Below, piece by piece: positions 1-5,056 of a stretch of DNA of 5,056 nt. This stretch comes from Bacillota bacterium. GTDB taxonomy: Bacteria; Bacillota; Sulfobacillia; RBS10-35; JAJYVN01. Under the pieces are notes generated by a model that saw only the letters and a list, made by a program, of their open reading frames with translations, made no database searches and had not been told where the DNA came from. Within the stretch, counting starts at the first letter, position 1. Each line of letters opens with the position of its first letter. A program made the translations under genes and the position numbers. The stretch covers positions 1-5,056 of the forward strand of contig JAKAUG010000164.1 of NCBI GenBank assembly GCA_021827805.1. The letters are read 5' to 3'.

Positions 1-1
1 C

Positions 2-1792
2 AAGATCCTCGGCCTCAAGCCGGCGACGATCGCCCAGGCGGCCCAGACCCTGCGCCTGGGGCAGCCGTTCGCTCCGGTTGTCCTCAGGGCCGGGCTCACG
101 CCGGCCCAATATACCGCGATTGCGGAACAGACGCCCCAGCTGCCGGGCGTGAGCGTCGTGGCGGAGCCCTCGCGCGTCTATCCCGGCCTGCCGAACGACC
201 CAGATCCGGGGCAGACCCTGGCCGCCAACATCCTGGGATACGTGCGGGCCGGCAAGGTCCCCGGGGACGTGCGGGGCGCCAGCGGGGTGGAGGAGAGCTA
301 CAATCTGCTGACCCTCCCCGGGGGCCGGCACGTGGGACTGCAGGGCACCGATGGCCAGGCCGTGGTCGAGGTGGATCCGCGGGATCACCCCCTGCGGAAC
401 CTCCAGGTCACCCCGCCCCAGCCCGGGGACAACGTGGTGCTCACGATCAACGCCAAACTGCAGGCGGTGGCGCAGCACGCCCTGAACGCCCAGTTGGCGG
501 CCCTGCGCACGCGGACCTTCGGTTCCGACGGAGGTCCCTTCCCCCAGGCCAACGCTGGCGCCGTGGTGGTCCTGGACCCGCGCACGGGTCAGGTGCTGGC
601 CGACGTGAGTGAACCGACGCTGGACCCCAACGCGTTTGCCCAGGATGCCACCGCGCTCCCGGGCAGCGCCACGGCGAAGGCCTTCGCCGCGCAGTTCCAA
701 GCCTGGCTTGACGCGCCGAACCACCCCTTCATCGACCGCACGATCTCCGAACCCGTGGCCCCAGGTTCGACCTTCAAGCCCATCACCGCCATCGCGGCGC
801 TGGAGGCGGGCGTCATCACGCCCAACCAGCACCTTAACTGCCCGCCAGTCATCAATCTGGGCGGGGGCTACCAGCTGCGGAACTGGATCTATCCTCTCTG
901 GGGTGGTAACCTGGACCTGACCGAGGCCATGGCGCGCTCCTGCGATACCTACTTCTACCAGGTGGGGGCCAGCACCGGCATCGCCCGCATCGCCGCGATG
1001 GCCCAGGAGTTTGGTTTGGGATCCCTCACCGGCCAGCGCGACCTCTACGGGGAGGACGCCGGAACCGTCTCCTCCCCGCAGGCGGCCAGCGCCCGCCACC
1101 AGATCTGGACGCCGGCCATCACGATGCAGAGCGCCATCGGGCAGGGGTTCAACGCCTTCAACGTGCTGCAGATGGCGGACTACGTCGCCGCCCTGGCCAA
1201 CGGCGGGACCCTCTGGCGGCCGTACTTCGTGCAGCGGATCGACTCGCCGTCCGGCCGCGTGCTCTGGCAGCAGAACCCCCAGGTGCGGCGCCAGATTCCG
1301 CTCGCGCCGGGGGTGGTCGCCGCGATCCACCAGGCGATGGGCGCGGTCACCAGCATGAACCCCAGTTGGTGGGCGGACGGCATCGACTCCGATTTCGGCA
1401 CGGCCTACTGGACGTTCTACGGCTTCACCGCCGAGACACAGCAGTACCTGGGCCGGGCGATCGACGTGGCCGGCAAGACGGGCACGGCCGAGCTCGGTCC
1501 GGGTCAGACGCCAGACGGCTGGTGGATCTGCTGGGCGCCGGTGAACAATCCCGAGATCGTGATCGTCGTGCGCAGCGACCACAGCGGAGAGGGTTTCGTG
1601 GGCGGGGCGCCGGTGGCGCGCGAGATCTTGGACTACTACTTCGGTCTGGATCGGGCCATGTGGTCGGCCGGTCAGGCGGGCCAGATCATTCCGGCCATCG
1701 TGCAGCAGTATTTTGGGCAGAGCAGGCACTATCCGTCCTGGTGGGGAACCCCGCCCCAAGCCCCCGCAAGCTCGACCTCCCGTGTGGGATGA
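2..1792 (+). CDS. mrdA: Penicillin-binding protein 2 (class B transpeptidase), 5'-truncated by window
   Basis: The frame is open from base 2, so the gene begins upstream and the GTG at 149 is an internal codon. The visible 596 residues form a class B penicillin-binding protein. Residues 1 to about 130 are the end of the dimerisation/pedestal domain (LPGVSVV, then AANILGYV and GVEESYN). The transpeptidase domain follows. Its serine motif STFK lies at residues 256-259 (767-778) in the context APGSTFKP, the second motif SCD at 313-315 (938-946) and KTG at 492-494 (1475-1483). SxD as the second motif, followed by TYFYQVG, fits the PBP2 (elongasome) branch. By family knowledge the protein cross-links peptidoglycan outside the cytoplasmic membrane with RodA and MreBCD; the membrane anchor would lie in the missing N-terminus. 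After KTG the domain runs through a conserved APVAREILDYYF stretch and ends in a Pro/Ser-rich tail. The downstream min genes support a shape/division cluster. An FtsI or SpoVD identity is less likely but not excluded. Confidence 0.93.
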   Translation, partial: KILGLKPATIAQAAQTLRLGQPFAPVVLRAGLTPAQYTAIAEQTPQLPGVSVVAEPSRVYPGLPNDPDPGQTLAANILGYVRAGKVPGDVRGASGVEESYNLLTLPGGRHVGLQGTDGQAVVEVDPRDHPLRNLQVTPPQPGDNVVLTINAKLQAVAQHALNAQLAALRTRTFGSDGGPFPQANAGAVVVLDPRTGQVLADVSEPTLDPNAFAQDATALPGSATAKAFAAQFQAWLDAPNHPFIDRTISEPVAPGSTFKPITAIAALEAGVITPNQHLNCPPVINLGGGYQLRNWIYPLWGGNLDLTEAMARSCDTYFYQVGASTGIARIAAMAQEFGLGSLTGQRDLYGEDAGTVSSPQAASARHQIWTPAITMQSAIGQGFNAFNVLQMADYVAALANGGTLWRPYFVQRIDSPSGRVLWQQNPQVRRQIPLAPGVVAAIHQAMGAVTSMNPSWWADGIDSDFGTAYWTFYGFTAETQQYLGRAIDVAGKTGTAELGPGQTPDGWWICWAPVNNPEIVIVVRSDHSGEGFVGGAPVAREILDYYFGLDRAMWSAGQAGQIIPAIVQQYFGQSRHYPSWWGTPPQAPASSTSRVG

Positions 1793-1857
1793 CCCGTGGG
1801 GGAGCCTCGGTGGCGGGCGAGAAGATCCTCGGGGGACGGTGTCCAGCGGGCGGCGCG
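1793..1857. other. Spacer between PBP2 stop and the citrate synthase promoter
   Basis: These 65 bases carry no gene I can support. The only fold seen is a four-pair GGAC/GTCC stem at 1834-1844, too small and without a T run to act as an intrinsic terminator. Read-through from PBP2 into citrate synthase therefore remains possible, or termination is factor-dependent. Confidence 0.5.
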
Positions 1858-1885
1858 TTCACAGGGCAGGCGCCTCCTCTATAAT
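1858..1885 (+). promoter_or_regulatory. Sigma-70/SigA-type promoter for citrate synthase
   Basis: TTCACA at 1858-1863 matches five of six bases of the TTGACA -35 consensus. After a 16-base spacer, TATAAT at 1880-1885 is a perfect -10 box. An AT-rich hexamer like this stands out strongly in sequence of about 70% GC. Transcription would start near 1891-1893, giving a leader of about 50 bases before the GTG at 1942. The -10 box covers the first base of the in-frame TTG at 1885, which argues against that codon as the start. It can drive citrate synthase and, if no terminator intervenes, the min genes too. Confidence 0.75.
1860..1871 (+). repeat. 12-base direct repeat, copy 1 (CACAGGGCAGGC)
   Basis: CACAGGGCAGGC occurs here and again exactly at 3142-3153; with two more bases on the left the match is 13 of 14. 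This copy overlaps the end of the -35 box and the spacer of the citrate synthase promoter. The other copy lies in the next intergenic spacer. A shared protein-binding site is possible, but chance recurrence in GC-rich DNA is also possible. Confidence 0.45.
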
Positions 1886-1912
1886 TGGAGCGTGCGCCGG
1901 TGCCGTGCCGCG

Positions 1913-1925
1913 GACCGGGCCGGTC
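1913..1925 (+). repeat. Inverted repeat in the citrate synthase leader
   Basis: GACCGG at 1913-1918 and CCGGTC at 1920-1925 form a perfect six-base inverted repeat around one central base. It sits in the predicted 5' leader and is directly followed by a run of seven G (1926-1932) and GGAG (1936-1939), the only SD-like sequences before the GTG at 1942. In RNA it could form a five-pair stem with a three-base loop; in DNA it could be an operator. No T run follows, so it is not an intrinsic terminator. Confidence 0.4.
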
Positions 1926-1941
1926 GGGGGGGCTTGGAGTA

Positions 1942-3078
1942 GTGACGACCGACAGGGGCGGCCTTGAGGACGTGGTGGCGTGCACCACATCCATCTGCGC
2001 GATCGATGGCCAGCGGGGCCTTCTTCTATATCGCGGGTACGCGGTCGGCGAGCTGGTGGACAACGCCACATTCGAGGAGGTGGCGCACCTGCTCTGGACA
2101 GGGGAACTGCCCACCCCCGCGCAGCTTGCCACGCTGCATCGCGACCTGGTCGCCTCCGGGCGCCTGCCGGCGGGTGTTCTGGATCTCTTGGGGTCCCTGC
2201 CCAGGACCTCCGGGATGGCCGCCCTGCGCACCGCGGTGTCGGCGCTGGGCCAGTACGACCCAGAGCCCGAGAGTACGGGACCCGATGCCAGCGCGCGTCG
2301 CGCCGTGCGGCTGACGGCCCAGGTGGCGGCGGTGGTCGCGGCGTGGTGGCGGATCGGTCACGGCCAGAGGGTGCTCGAGCCGCGCGAGGAGCTGGATCAT
2401 GCCGCCAACTTCCTGTACATGCTCGGTGGCGCGACGCCCTCGCCGCTGGCGGCGCGGGCCATGAACGCCTGCCTGATCCTGCACGCCGATCACGAGCTGA
2501 ACGCGTCCACCTTTGCCGCGCGCGTCACGGCGGCGACGCTGGCCTCCATGCACGCGGCCTGCACCGCCGCGGTGGGGGCCCTCGAGGGGCCCCTGCACGG
2601 CGGTGCCAATGCCGCCGTGACCCGTGCGGTGGACGAGATCGGGGATCCGGCCGCCGTGCGCCAGTGGGTCCGCGCGCAGCTTGCCGCTGGCGAGCGCATC
2701 CCGGGCTTCGGCCACCGGGTGTATCGCACGACGGACCCCCGCGCCGTGATCCTGGCCCGCCTGGCGCGAGAGTTGGGGGAGGCCTCCGGGGACCTTGTGC
2801 CCTACCGCATCACCCAGGCCCTGGAGGAGGCGGTGCGGGAGGAGCGCGGGCTCTTCCCCAATGTCGACCTGTATGCTGGGGACGTCTACCACCAGCTCGG
2901 GATCCCCACAGAGCTGTTCACGCCCCTGTTCGCCGTCAGCCGGGTCAGCGGCTGGACGGCCCATATCCGCGAGCAATACGAGCACAACCGCCTCATCCGT
3001 CCGCGCGCGCACTATACCGGCCCCGAGCTGCGCCATGTCCGCGCCGCGGACGGCGGCGCGCCCGTGGTGGGGGCCTAG
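1942..3078 (+). CDS. gltA: Citrate synthase (short form, 378 residues)
   Basis: The enzyme condenses oxaloacetate with acetyl-CoA to citrate in the cytoplasm, the entry step of the TCA cycle. The N-terminus, RGGLEDVVACTTSICAIDG, leads into the family motif LLLYRGYAVGEL. Catalytic motifs are HADHELNAST (H184 corresponds to the first active-site His), GPLHGGAN (H219, second His), PGFGHRVY with DPR (258-267), NVDLYAG (D309, catalytic Asp) and the C-terminal RVSGWTAHIREQ with substrate/CoA-binding arginines. A length of 378 fits the short form common in Gram-positive bacteria and archaea, not the roughly 430-residue NADH-sensitive enzyme of E. coli. The GTG at 1942 is chosen because the family usually starts just before this motif and because the in-frame TTG at 1885 overlaps the -10 box. 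The SD is weak: a G run ends 9 bases upstream, and GGAG lies only 2 bases upstream. A 2-methylcitrate synthase is the main alternative; no prpB, prpD or other propionate gene is visible. It has its own promoter and lies between PBP2 and minC. Confidence 0.93.
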   Translation: MTTDRGGLEDVVACTTSICAIDGQRGLLLYRGYAVGELVDNATFEEVAHLLWTGELPTPAQLATLHRDLVASGRLPAGVLDLLGSLPRTSGMAALRTAVSALGQYDPEPESTGPDASARRAVRLTAQVAAVVAAWWRIGHGQRVLEPREELDHAANFLYMLGGATPSPLAARAMNACLILHADHELNASTFAARVTAATLASMHAACTAAVGALEGPLHGGANAAVTRAVDEIGDPAAVRQWVRAQLAAGERIPGFGHRVYRTTDPRAVILARLARELGEASGDLVPYRITQALEEAVREERGLFPNVDLYAGDVYHQLGIPTELFTPLFAVSRVSGWTAHIREQYEHNRLIRPRAHYTGPELRHVRAADGGAPVVGA

Positions 3079-3187
3079 ACTGGCGAGGCTGGGTCGGCGT
3101 GTCGAGGGGGGTCGCATGGCCGGGGATGGGGGCGGGCGATCCACAGGGCAGGCCGGGAGGGTTGTCGCGGCTCGGAGCGAACTGCGG
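3079..3187. other. Citrate synthase-minC spacer, first part
   Basis: This G-rich stretch holds no supportable gene, no T-tailed hairpin and no good promoter. The closest hexamer, TTGTCG at 3162-3167, has no matching -10 at 16-18 bases. It carries copy 2 of the 12-base repeat. The min genes may be transcribed from the citrate synthase promoter or from a site I cannot recognise. Confidence 0.45.
3142..3153 (+). repeat. 12-base direct repeat, copy 2 (CACAGGGCAGGC)
   Basis: This is an exact second copy of the 12-mer in the citrate synthase promoter. Here the position equivalent to the -35 box reads TCCACA, but the base window 16 further on (TTGTCG) does not resemble a -10 box. This copy is therefore not part of an obvious promoter. 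Confidence 0.4.
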
Positions 3188-3227
3188 CGGTAACCCGGGA
3201 GGACAGGCGCCGTACCCCCCGGGACCG
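3188..3227 (+). repeat. Potential hairpin abutting the minC SD
   Basis: CGGT at 3188-3191 and CCCGGG at 3194-3199 can pair with CCCGGG at 3218-3223 and ACCG at 3224-3227. This gives ten pairs with a two-base AA bulge and an 18-base loop that itself contains the palindrome GGCGCC. The 3' arm ends on the first base of the minC SD. There is no T run, so it is not a classic terminator. GC-rich DNA gives such folds by chance fairly often. Confidence 0.35.
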
Positions 3228-3234
3228 GTGGAGG
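3227..3234 (+). promoter_or_regulatory. minC Shine-Dalgarno, unusually close to the ATG
   Basis: GGTGGAGG lies only one base before the ATG at 3236 but seven bases before the in-frame TTG at 3242 (counted from its last G). The usual spacing of 5-9 bases therefore favours the TTG start. A weaker GGGA at 3221-3224 lies 11 bases before the ATG. Confidence 0.6.
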
Positions 3235-3235
3235 C

Positions 3236-3997
3236 ATGCGCTTGGCATCCCAGGAAGGTTCGTCCGGGAGTCCGCCCACCGATTCCCTGCGTGTCATCCC
3301 CACCCGTTCCGGTGTCCGCGTCCATCTTCCGGCGCGCGGCGACCTGGACGGCGTCCTGGCCCAGCTGGAGGCGCGTCTGGCGCCGGAGGACGCGCTCCGC
3401 GGCCGGGCCGTCACCGTGGATGTCGCGGGGCGCAGCCTGGACGTGGCGCGCCTGCGTGAAATCGAAACCCTGATCCTGGACCGGCTGGGGGCCTCCCTGC
3501 TGCAGGTGGTGGAGGGACGCGCCCCGGCCGGCCCGCGACCCCGGACCGATGGCGCCGGTCCGGCACGCAGCGTGCGTCGGCAGGGCCGCCGACCGGTCGA
3601 GGAGCCCGCGGGCCGGGGGGCTTCGCCCTCGAACGGGGCTCTGCCTCTGGACATGACCCCGACGCTGCTGGTGCGCCGGACGGTGCGCTCCGGGCAGCGG
3701 GTGCGGTTCAACGGCCACGTGGTGGTGCTGGGGGATGTCAATCCGGGGGCGGAGATCGTGGCCTCCGGCGACATCATCGTGATGGGCACCCTGCGGGGTG
3801 TGGCCCACGCCGGCGCCACGGGGGCCCCGGACGCCCAGGTGGCGGCCCTCCGGCTGCAGCCCGGGCAGCTGCGCGTGGGCTCGGTGATCGGCCGCGCGCC
3901 GGATGGCGGTCCGCAGCGCCCCTCGGTTCCGGAGGTGGCCAGGGTGCGCGACGGGGTGCTTGTGGTGGAACGGTTCCTGGCTCCAGGTGGGGAATAG
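3236..3997 (+). CDS. minC: Septum site-determining protein MinC
   Basis: MinC inhibits FtsZ polymers and is recruited to the membrane by MinD, so that Z-rings do not form near the poles. The 253 residues show two domains. The N-terminal one is at about residues 18-95, ending in RLREIETLILDRLGASLLQVVEG and weakly conserved as usual. The C-terminal beta-helix domain is at about 140-248. The diagnostic motifs are RSGQRV at 151-156 (the MinD-binding RSGQ), VVVLGDVNPGAEIVASGDII and VMGTLRGVAHAGA, followed by QLRVGSVIGRAPDG and DGVLVVERFL. A linker of about 45 residues rich in Arg, Pro, Gly and Ala joins the domains. The frame is closed upstream by TAA at 3191-3193. ATG at 3236 is given as the start, but TTG at 3242 (two residues shorter) has better SD spacing. 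minD follows 46 bases downstream. Confidence 0.93.
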   Translation: MRLASQEGSSGSPPTDSLRVIPTRSGVRVHLPARGDLDGVLAQLEARLAPEDALRGRAVTVDVAGRSLDVARLREIETLILDRLGASLLQVVEGRAPAGPRPRTDGAGPARSVRRQGRRPVEEPAGRGASPSNGALPLDMTPTLLVRRTVRSGQRVRFNGHVVVLGDVNPGAEIVASGDIIVMGTLRGVAHAGATGAPDAQVAALRLQPGQLRVGSVIGRAPDGGPQRPSVPEVARVRDGVLVVERFLAPGGE

Positions 3998-4001
3998 CCC
4001 G

Positions 4002-4023
4002 CTGGTGACCCCGGGTCAGCCAG
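4002..4023 (+). repeat. Inverted repeat just before the minD SD
   Basis: TGACCC at 4006-4011 and GGGTCA at 4013-4018 are perfect inverted arms around one C. CTGG at 4002-4005 and CCAG at 4020-4023 extend the pairing with a single bulged G at 4019. In RNA this gives about nine pairs with a three-base loop. It begins five bases after the minC stop and ends two bases before the minD SD. No T run follows, so a terminator is unlikely. A translational or RNA-processing element, or a DNA operator, is possible. Confidence 0.45.
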
Positions 4024-4024
4024 T

Positions 4025-4033
4025 GGAGGAGGT
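4025..4033 (+). promoter_or_regulatory. minD Shine-Dalgarno
   Basis: GGAGGAGGT is a near-perfect SD ending ten bases before the TTG at 4044. An in-frame TGA at 4035-4037 excludes any start further upstream, and no ATG, GTG or TTG follows in frame before the Walker A region. This fixes TTG as the start. Confidence 0.8.
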
Positions 4034-4043
4034 CTGAGCGACC

Positions 4044-4874
4044 TTGGCAGAAGCGGCGGCCAGCACCCAACCCGAATCGTCCCAGGTCATTGTCGTCACG
4101 TCAGGGAAGGGGGGCGTGGGGAAGACCACCACGTCGGCCAACATCGGCGCGGCGCTGGCTTCGTTGGGCAAATCGGTGGTCCTCATCGACGCCGACATCG
4201 GCCTTCGCAATCTGGACGTGGTCATGGGGCTGGAGAACCGCATCGTCTATCACCTGGTTGACGTTGTCGAGGGATACTGCCGGCTCTCGCAGGCCCTGAT
4301 CAAGGACAAGCGCTTTGACAACCTGTGCCTGCTGCCCGCCGCGCAGACCAAGGACAAGACCGCGGTTACGCCGGAACAGATGCGGCAGCTGTGCAAGGAT
4401 CTCAAGCGCGAGTTCGACTTCGTGTTGGTGGACTCGCCGGCCGGTATCGAGCAGGGCTTCAAGAACGCGGTGGCCGGGGCGGACCGGGCCATCATCGTCG
4501 CCACGCCGGAGGTTTCCTCTGTGCGCGACGCCGACCGCATCATCGGGCTCCTGGAGGCGGAGAGCATGCCCGCCCCCAAACTGGTGGTCAACCGCATCCG
4601 TCCGGCCATGGTCCGGCGCGGGGACATGATGGACATCAGCGACATCTTGGATATCCTGGCGATTGACCTCCTGGGTGTGGTGCCCGATGACGAGTCGATC
4701 GTCGTGAGCACGAACCGCGGGGAACCGGCCGCGCTGTCCAGTGCCTCGCGGGCCGGACAGGCCTATCGCAACATCGCGCGGCGCCTGACGGGAGAGCAGG
4801 TTCCGTTCATGAATCTGGAGGATGGCGCCGGGCTCTTCGGACGCCTGCGGCGCCTGTTCGGAACGGCCCACTGA
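4044..4874 (+). CDS. minD: Septum site-determining ATPase MinD
   Basis: MinD is a ParA/MinD-family ATPase that dimerises on the membrane with ATP, recruits MinC and is released by MinE-stimulated hydrolysis. In its 276 residues the deviant Walker A KGGVGKTT is at 22-29 (signature Lys22, P-loop Lys27). DADIGLRNLD (49-58) is the switch I/Walker A' region, and VLVDSPAG (127-134, Asp130) is Walker B/switch II. VVNRIRP and GVVPDDESIV are the adenine-side and C-terminal conserved blocks. The last residues, GLFGRLRRLFG (263-273), form the amphipathic membrane-targeting helix. The protein starts about a dozen residues earlier than most MinDs, with an Ala/Ser/Gln/Pro-rich leader before QVIVVTSGKGG. 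The TTG start is forced by an upstream in-frame stop and the lack of other starts. The presence of minE 22 bases downstream separates it from other ParA-like ATPases. Confidence 0.97.
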   Translation: MAEAAASTQPESSQVIVVTSGKGGVGKTTTSANIGAALASLGKSVVLIDADIGLRNLDVVMGLENRIVYHLVDVVEGYCRLSQALIKDKRFDNLCLLPAAQTKDKTAVTPEQMRQLCKDLKREFDFVLVDSPAGIEQGFKNAVAGADRAIIVATPEVSSVRDADRIIGLLEAESMPAPKLVVNRIRPAMVRRGDMMDISDILDILAIDLLGVVPDDESIVVSTNRGEPAALSSASRAGQAYRNIARRLTGEQVPFMNLEDGAGLFGRLRRLFGTAH

Positions 4875-4896
4875 CCACCATTAGGGAAGCCGGGGG

Positions 4897-5056
4897 ATGG
4901 CCATGCTCGAACTGCTGCAGCGCCTGTTTGGCCGGGAGAACCCGAGCAAGGATGTGGCCAAGGAACGCCTGCGCAACGTGCTCGTGCGCGACCGCACCAG
5001 TACGTCGCCCGACTTCATGGACAATCTTCGCGATGACCTGATGCGCGTTCTGAGCG
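4897..5056 (+). CDS. minE: Cell division topological specificity factor MinE, 3'-truncated by window
   Basis: MinE stimulates MinD ATPase and drives MinC-MinD from pole to pole. Only 53 residues are visible, of the usual 80-90. The N-terminal MAMLELLQRLFGR is an amphipathic membrane-binding stretch. KDVAKERLRNVLVRDR is the conserved MinD-contacting segment (compare the family's IAKERLQ core). SPDFMDNLRDDLMRVLS begins the dimerisation domain. ATG at 4897 has AGGGA (4883-4887) nine bases upstream. ATG at 4903, two codons later, has a G run (4892-4896) six bases upstream, so either could be used. The 22-base gap to minD implies one transcript and probably coupled translation. The frame is open to the window end. 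Confidence 0.93.
   Translation, partial: MAMLELLQRLFGRENPSKDVAKERLRNVLVRDRTSTSPDFMDNLRDDLMRVLS

Noticed and set aside
149..151. GTG at 149 as the start of the penicillin-binding protein
   Set aside because: The same frame is open to base 2 and the upstream residues (ending in TPQLPG) continue the PBP2 pedestal domain, so this is an internal valine codon.
1834..1844. GGAC/GTCC stem after the PBP2 gene as a terminator
   Set aside because: The stem is four pairs long and no T run follows.
3162..3194. Possible promoter for minC (TTGTCG with GGTAAC)
   Set aside because: The hexamers are 21 bases apart, too far for a sigma-70 promoter, and the -10 candidate is poor.
1980..3473. 497-codon + strand frame overlapping citrate synthase and the start of minC
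   Set aside because: It is a shifted reading frame of citrate synthase with an Arg/Gly/Ala/Pro-rich product and no family motif; the other frame has all citrate synthase active-site residues.
2026..3819. 597-codon open frame on the minus strand across citrate synthase and minC
   Set aside because: It is antisense to two well-recognised genes, crosses their intergenic spacer, and has an Arg/Pro/Gly-rich low-complexity product without a recognisable domain. Such frames are expected in GC-rich DNA where stop codons are rare.
4101..4871. 256-codon minus-strand frame opposite minD
   Set aside because: It is fully antisense to minD, is His/Arg/Gln/Asp-rich as expected from the complement of minD codons, and matches no family I recognise.
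4878..4900. CCAT/ATGG inverted repeat around the minE start
   Set aside because: It has only four pairs with a loop of 15 bases, too weak to claim as structure.

Overview
The window is a high-GC (roughly 70% by eye) bacterial chromosome segment in which every gene reads on the + strand. From left to right it holds the 3' part of a class B penicillin-binding protein of the PBP2/MrdA type (cell elongation), a complete short-form citrate synthase, complete minC and minD, and the first 53 codons of minE. Both ends are cut by the window: PBP2 lacks its N-terminus and minE its C-terminus. No RNA gene, mobile element, CRISPR array or phage-like sequence was seen.

A rod-shape PBP2 next to minC-minD recalls the mreBCD-pbp2-minCD(E)-rodA cluster of Bacillota-like and related high-GC lineages. 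The organism is therefore probably a rod-shaped bacterium with a full oscillating MinCDE system, either from a deep high-GC Firmicutes-like group or from an uncultured candidate phylum. Sequence alone does not let me name it. Starts are varied (GTG for citrate synthase, TTG for minD, ATG or TTG for minC, ATG for minE), and the Shine-Dalgarno (SD) sequences are strong GGAGG types before minC and minD.

Layout: PBP2 ends at 1792. The 149-base spacer that follows (1793-1941) carries the best promoter in the window, TTCACA-N16-TATAAT at 1858-1885. Its predicted transcription start near 1892 moves the citrate synthase start to the GTG at 1942 rather than the in-frame TTG at 1885. Citrate synthase ends at 3078. 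A second spacer of 157 bases (3079-3235) has no convincing promoter but ends in a possible hairpin touching the minC SD. minC, minD and minE follow with gaps of 46 and 22 bases and are almost certainly co-transcribed.

How the genes fit together: PBP2 makes side-wall peptidoglycan, and MinC, MinD and MinE place the division site by inhibiting FtsZ near the poles. Citrate synthase, the entry enzyme of the TCA cycle, is the outsider between these two groups. The gene families are all well known and I see no undescribed system. The points most worth checking are the position of citrate synthase in the morphogenesis/division cluster, and a recurring arrangement of small inverted repeats placed directly before the SDs of citrate synthase, minC and minD.
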